From: an uncultured Clostridia bacterium
GTDB taxonomy: Bacteria > Bacillota > Clostridia > Oscillospirales > Ruminococcaceae
Reading direction: 5' to 3'
DNA: 9,067 nt
NCBI GenBank assembly: GCA_945835425.1
Contig: CAMAJC010000052.1
Span: 1 to 9,067, forward strand
A model generated the notes under the pieces. The model searched no databases and was not told where the DNA came from. It saw only the letters and a program-made list of their open reading frames with translations. Shown in pieces: positions 6,935 through 9,067 of this stretch (within the stretch, counting starts at the first letter, position 1; every line of letters begins with the position of its first letter). The position numbers and the translations under genes are program-made.

Positions 6935-8377
6935 ATGGCTCCGTTTACTTCCGAATATGAGATGGTCATCGGCCTGGAAGTCCATGTGGAACTGAAGACC
7001 AAGACCAAAATTTTCTGCAGCTGCCCGACCACTTTCGGCGCAGAACCCAACACCCAGTGCTGCCCTGTCTGCATGGGCATGCCCGGCACCCTGCCGGTTT
7101 TGAACCGCAAGGTCGTCGAGTATGCCATCAAGGCCGGTATGGCCACAAACTGCACAATCGCCCGCTATTCCAAGCAGGACCGCAAAAACTACTTCTACCC
7201 CGATCTGCCCAAGGCCTACCAGATTTCCCAGTACGACCTGCCGCTGTGCGAGCATGGCCATCTGGATATTGAGACCGCAGCCGGTTCCAAGCGGATCGGC
7301 ATCACCCGCATCCACATCGAAGAGGACGCGGGTAAGCTGGTGCACGATGATTCCGGCACCTTTGTCGACTGCAACCGCTGCGGCGTTCCGCTAATTGAGA
7401 TCGTCTCCGAACCGGATATCCGCTCGGCAGAGGAAGCTGTCGCTTATCTGCAAAAGCTGCGGGCGACTATCCTTTACACCGGCGTTTCCGACTGCCGGAT
7501 GCAGGAAGGTTCGCTGCGCTGCGACGTAAACCTGTCGGTTCATAAGCCGGGCGAGCCTTTCGGCACCCGCACCGAGATGAAAAATCTCAACTCCTTCCAG
7601 TTTATCCAGAAGGCCATTGAATATGAATACAAGCGCCAGGTGCAGGCCATCGAAAACGGTGAAGAGATCGTCCAGGAGACCAGACGGTTTGACGAAAAGA
7701 CCGGCAAAACCTTCTCGATGCGCCGCAAAGAGGACGCAAACGACTACCGTTATTTCCCCGACCCCGACCTTGCACCTATCGAGATGAGCGAGCAGAAGCT
7801 GTCGGAACTGCAGGCGGCAATCCCGGAGCTGCCCGACGCCCGCAAAGCGAAATATATGGAGCAGTACGGCCTGACCGCTTACGACGCCGAAATGATTACC
7901 GGCACGCCAGAAATGGCGGACTACTTTGAGGCAGCGGCAGCTGCAACGGCTTACCCCAAACAGGCCGCCAACCTGATTTTGACCGAAGTTTTCCGTCTGC
8001 TGGCTGCTGAAGGCGAGGACGCGGCACAGATTCCCGTCAGCGCCGCTCACCTGGCCGCTCTGGTCACGATGACGGCGGATGGGAAAATCAACTCGTCCAC
8101 CGAGAAGAAGGTCCTCTCTGACCTCTGGAAGAGCGGAGACGCCGATCCCGAAAGCTACGTCAGGGAGCATGACCTCGAGCAGATCAGCGACCGCGCTGTA
8201 CTGGAATCCATGGTCGATGCAGTCATCGAGCAGAATCCCAAATCGGTCGCCGACTTTAAAAAGGGCAAGACCAACGCCCTCAAATCCCTGGTCGGCCAGA
8301 TCATGGGCAAGACCGGCGGCAGGGCCAACCCGGTTATTGTACAGGAACTCATTGACGAAAAGGCAAAGCTGTTCTGA
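6935..8377 (+). CDS. gatB: Asp-tRNA(Asn)/Glu-tRNA(Gln) amidotransferase subunit B
   Basis: This 480-residue subunit binds the misacylated tRNA, activates the side-chain carboxylate with ATP and receives ammonia from GatA. The N-terminal YEMVIGLEVHVELKT block is followed by the zinc-site cysteines C28 and C30 (FCSC) and C43 and C46 (CPVC). Next come the conserved DRKNYFYPDLPKAYQISQYD and RIHIEEDAGK regions of the catalytic cradle, then EMKNLNS. The C-terminal YqeY-like tail (about 335-480) ends in the glycine-rich GQIMGKTGGRANP, which contacts tRNA. The ATG at 6935 is preferred over the in-frame TTG at 6911 because AAAGGA at 6921-6926 is 8 bases upstream and family proteins begin near this point. 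It is the last gene of the operon. Confidence 0.97.
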   Translation: MAPFTSEYEMVIGLEVHVELKTKTKIFCSCPTTFGAEPNTQCCPVCMGMPGTLPVLNRKVVEYAIKAGMATNCTIARYSKQDRKNYFYPDLPKAYQISQYDLPLCEHGHLDIETAAGSKRIGITRIHIEEDAGKLVHDDSGTFVDCNRCGVPLIEIVSEPDIRSAEEAVAYLQKLRATILYTGVSDCRMQEGSLRCDVNLSVHKPGEPFGTRTEMKNLNSFQFIQKAIEYEYKRQVQAIENGEEIVQETRRFDEKTGKTFSMRRKEDANDYRYFPDPDLAPIEMSEQKLSELQAAIPELPDARKAKYMEQYGLTAYDAEMITGTPEMADYFEAAAAATAYPKQAANLILTEVFRLLAAEGEDAAQIPVSAAHLAALVTMTADGKINSSTEKKVLSDLWKSGDADPESYVREHDLEQISDRAVLESMVDAVIEQNPKSVADFKKGKTNALKSLVGQIMGKTGGRANPVIVQELIDEKAKLF

Positions 8378-8385
8378 AAAAATTC

Positions 8386-8421
8386 AATACGCCCTGTCCT
8401 ATCCGGCAGGGCGTATTTTTA
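8386..8421 (+). terminator. Strong bidirectional terminator after gatB
   Basis: AATACGCCCTG (8386-8396) and CAGGGCGTATT (8407-8417) form a perfect 11-bp stem with a 10-base loop, followed by a T run on the plus strand. On the minus strand the stem is followed by GAATTTTTT, so it can also stop transcription arriving from the right. It lies 8 bases after the gatB stop. Confidence 0.93.
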
Positions 8422-8423
8422 TG

Positions 8424-8546
8424 CTATTGACCGACCGTAAAAAGGGAATAAAACAACCCTTTCTGCTCCATCAGGCCATCGAACTGACCCCGTTCCGCAA
8501 TTTTCCCGGCGCGCAGTACCAGAATCTCGTCATACCGGCGCACCCC
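8424..8546 (-). pseudogene. C-terminal remnant of an ABC exporter ATPase
   Basis: On the minus strand an open frame of 40 codons ends at a TAG at 8426-8424. It reads RYDEILVLRAGKIAERGQF at its start and ends KGLFYSLFTVGQ. This is the typical end of fused membrane/ATPase ABC exporters, just after the switch His region, where the pattern D-x-I-x-V-L-x-x-G-x-I-x-E-x-G is followed by a GLM/LY-type tail. The frame is cut by a TGA at 8549-8547, and no Walker A, signature or Walker B motif follows upstream, because the tRNA-like array begins there. It is therefore a truncated gene whose 5' part has been lost or displaced. It probably once used the bidirectional terminator at 8386-8421, convergent with gatB. 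Confidence 0.8.
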
Positions 8547-8556
8547 TCATGATGTC
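8547..8556 (-). repeat. Third boundary copy of the array repeat (GACATCATGA)
   Basis: GACATCATGA on the minus strand matches the start of the two tRNA-like units (8855 and 8705 downward) and lies 149 bases from the nearer one, keeping the array period. It directly abuts the truncated ABC exporter fragment, so it marks where the array joins older DNA. Confidence 0.6.
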
Positions 8557-8565
8557 TATATATGC

Positions 8566-8602
8566 AAAAAACAAAACCGCCCGGTTTCTACCAGACGGTT
8601 TT
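8566..8602 (-). terminator. Terminator of the distal tRNA-like unit
   Basis: On the minus strand AAAACCGTCTGG (8602-8591) pairs with CCGGGCGGTTTT (8584-8573), with two G-U wobbles and a 6-base loop, followed by GTTTTTT. It occupies the same place as the terminators after tRNA-Asn and after the proximal unit but has a different stem sequence. The fold is therefore kept while the sequence has changed. Confidence 0.75.
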
Positions 8603-8605
8603 TCT

Positions 8606-8705
8606 TGGCTGCTCCTGTCAGGCCGGCCTGACAACATCAGACCCAGCAGTCACGAAGTCTTTCAGACCTCAGCGCTCTACGAGCGAATGACTAAATTATG
8701 ATGTC
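8606..8705 (-). other. Distal tRNA-Asn-derived structured unit
   Basis: This 100-base element reads on the minus strand and ends in AGGAGCAGCCA, identical to the tRNA-Asn 3' end. The 5' acceptor strand and a normal D-arm are absent. Instead it can form an outer stem (GACATCA 8705-8699 with TGATGTT 8639-8633), an inner stem AGTCA/TGACT (8692-8688 and 8652-8648), a hairpin CGCTC-GTA-GAGCG (8685-8673), a hairpin GAGGTCT-GAA-AGACTTC (8670-8654), and a perfect GTCAGGCC/GGCCTGAC stem where the T-arm lies in the tRNA. It is homologous to the unit at 8756-8855. Whether it is transcribed is unknown, and it could be a tRNA-like RNA or a decayed repeat. Confidence 0.6.
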
Positions 8706-8714
8706 TGGTTTGGC

Positions 8715-8752
8715 AAAAGAAAAACACGGCCTCGATGCTTCGAAACCGTGTT
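8715..8752 (-). terminator. Terminator of the proximal tRNA-like unit
   Basis: AACACGG (8752-8746) pairs with CCGTGTT (8729-8723), extended inward by TTTCGA/TCGAGG with wobbles, and is followed by TTTCTTTT. It is part of a 59-base block (8713-8771) identical to the block at 8862-8920 after tRNA-Asn, so a duplication of the tRNA tail is evident. Confidence 0.85.
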
Positions 8753-8755
8753 ATT

Positions 8756-8855
8756 TGGCTGCTCCTGTCAGTCCGGCCTGACGACATCATGATTAAGCAG
8801 TCACGAAGTCCTACGGACTTCAGCGCTCTTACGCGCATGACTTTATCATGATGTC
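8756..8855 (-). other. Proximal tRNA-Asn-derived structured unit
   Basis: This 100-base unit reads on the minus strand between two terminators. Its 3' half follows tRNA-Asn closely (CTGCTTAATCATGATGTCGTCAG and on to AGGAGCAGCCA), but the anticodon loop has an extra base and the T-loop is changed. The 5' half is replaced by an inverted copy of the anticodon-variable region, giving a perfect 11-bp outer stem (GACATCATGAT 8855-8845 with ATCATGATGTC 8793-8783). Inside lie AGTCA/TGACT, GCGC-GTAAGA-GCGC (8836-8823) and GAAGTCC-GTA-GGACTTC (8821-8805). No tRNA acceptor stem can form because the TGCTCCT strand is missing, so it cannot be an ordinary tRNA. It could be a tRNA-like noncoding RNA or a palindromic repeat element built on the tRNA gene. 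Confidence 0.65.
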
Positions 8856-8863
8856 TAACTCGC

Positions 8864-8901
8864 AAAAGAAAAACACGGCCTCGATGCTTCGAAACCGTGT
8901 T
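8864..8901 (-). terminator. Terminator after tRNA-Asn (end of the rRNA operon)
   Basis: AACACGG (8901-8895) pairs with CCGTGTT (8878-8872), with TTTCGA/TCGAGG extending the stem to 13 bp around an AGCA loop, followed by TTTCTTTT. It begins 4 bases after the tRNA 3' end and would terminate the rRNA-tRNA transcript. Confidence 0.9.
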
Positions 8902-8904
8902 ATT

Positions 8905-8980
8905 TGGCTGCTCCTGTCAGGCTCGAACTGACGACATCATGATTAACAGTCATGCGCTCTACCGACTGAGCTAAGGAGCA
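8905..8980 (-). tRNA. tRNA-Asn (anticodon GTT)
   Basis: This 76-base tRNA on the minus strand has every arm intact: acceptor TGCTCCT/AGGAGCA (7 bp), D-stem GCTC/GAGC, anticodon stem CATGA/TCATG around the loop CTGTTAA with anticodon GTT, variable loop ATGTC, and T-stem GTCAG/CTGAC around TTCGAGC. The discriminator is G73 and CCA is encoded. It follows the 5S rRNA gene in the same orientation, so it belongs to an rRNA operon. It is the substrate of the neighbouring AspRS-GatC/GatA/GatB pathway and the likely ligand of the T-box leader at 2702-3002. Confidence 0.98.
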
Positions 8981-8985
8981 ATATG

Positions 8986-9011
8986 CACTGAAAGTTTTTG
9001 ATCTTTCAGTG
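8986..9011 (-). other. Hairpin between 5S rRNA and tRNA-Asn
   Basis: CACTGAAAG (9011-9003) and CTTTCAGTG (8994-8986) form a perfect 9-bp stem with an 8-base loop, 5 bases before the tRNA 5' end. No T run follows, so it is not a terminator. A role in RNA processing between 5S and the tRNA is a reasonable inference. Confidence 0.55.
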
Positions 9012-9017
9012 ATTTGT

Positions 9018-9067
9018 ACCGGCACCGTTCTATCTTCCCAGGCCGTCGCCAGCCAAGTATTTTCGAC
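9018..9067 (-). rRNA. 5S rRNA, 3' end (partial)
   Basis: The minus strand from the window edge reads TACTTGGCTGGCGACGGCC, then TGGGAAGATAGAACGGTGCCGG. This matches the last 50 or so bases of 5S rRNA (helix IV/V region and the 3' strand of helix I, as in GAGAGTAG...TGCCAGG of other bacteria). The 5' part lies beyond the window, and the exact 3' end is approximate. It shows that a 23S-5S-type operon runs into tRNA-Asn from the right. Confidence 0.85.

Larger units (their letters stand above)
8557..8904 (-). repeat. Tandem array with a 149-150 bp period downstream of tRNA-Asn
   Basis: Equivalent points recur with constant spacing. GACATC boundaries are at 8855, 8705 and 8556, and tRNA-like 3' ends are at 8905, 8756 and 8606. 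Each period contains a tRNA-Asn-like 3' half with CCA, a terminator with a T run, a short variable spacer after TTTTGC, and the boundary. The array begins within the true tRNA gene and ends at the ABC exporter remnant. The proximal copy is closer to the tRNA and the distal copy more diverged. Confidence 0.8.

Noticed and set aside
8432..8480. A third tRNA-like unit with terminator, since the minus strand shows GTCAGTTCGA...CTGAT...GGAGCAG and AAAGGG...CCCTTTTT
   Set aside because: The same bases read as the uninterrupted C-terminal coding sequence of an ABC exporter (EQKGLFYSLFTVGQ, stop), which explains them better. The resemblance to the T-arm and a terminator is coincidental.
8079..8552. 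Plus-strand open frame of 157 codons overlapping the gatB end
   Set aside because: It is out of frame with gatB, runs through the gatB terminator and has no ribosome binding site or family resemblance.
8606..8855. The tRNA-like units as decoys pairing directly with the Asn specifier of the T-box
   Set aside because: The region matching the anticodon loop reads CTGCTTAA in one unit and is more altered in the other, so no GTT is presented to pair with AAC. The idea is not supported by sequence.
8557..8904. CRISPR array, suggested by regularly spaced repeats
   Set aside because: The repeats are about 150 bp, contain tRNA-like parts and terminators, and the variable spacers are only a few bases; no cas genes are present.

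Overview
The window looks like chromosomal DNA of a moderately GC-rich, low-GC-relative Gram-positive anaerobe (Bacillota, class Clostridia, probably the Oscillospirales/Ruminococcaceae side). The reasons are consensus sigma-A promoters, strong AAAGGAG-type ribosome binding sites, a T-box leader in front of a tRNA synthetase gene, and the GatCAB route for Asn-tRNA/Gln-tRNA synthesis. The genus is inference.

Layout. (1) 66-1921, plus strand: a promoter and three tightly packed genes, namely a one-pass membrane protein of unknown function, a YjjG-like HAD nucleotidase and a PAP2-family membrane phosphatase. (2) 2009-2627: a self-contained toxin-antitoxin pair (RelB/DinJ-family antitoxin, YoeB-family toxin) with its own promoter. 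(3) 2660-8421: an aminoacyl-tRNA operon. A perfect promoter and a T-box leader, whose best specifier reading is AAC (Asn), precede an aspS-gatC fused gene, then gatA and gatB, closed by a strong bidirectional terminator. A structured element of about 270 bp with inverted-repeat ends, resembling a MITE, fills the gap between gatC and gatA. (4) 8424-8546, minus strand: the last 40 or so codons of an ABC exporter gene, truncated. (5) 8557-9067, minus strand: the tail of a ribosomal RNA operon (3' end of 5S rRNA, then tRNA-Asn(GTT)), followed by two tandem units of about 150 bp. Each unit carries a tRNA-Asn-like 3' half ending in CCA, an added multi-hairpin fold and its own terminator.

How it fits together. 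The fused AspRS-GatC, GatA and GatB would charge tRNA-Asn with Asp and amidate it to Asn-tRNA(Asn) (and possibly Glu-tRNA(Gln) to Gln-tRNA(Gln)). The leader appears to sense uncharged tRNA-Asn, and the gene for that tRNA lies next door on the opposite strand. The most unusual signal is the tandem tRNA-Asn-derived array at 8557-8856. Differences between its two copies keep base pairing when read as minus-strand RNA, which suggests a structured RNA or a tRNA-derived repeat element rather than simple decay.
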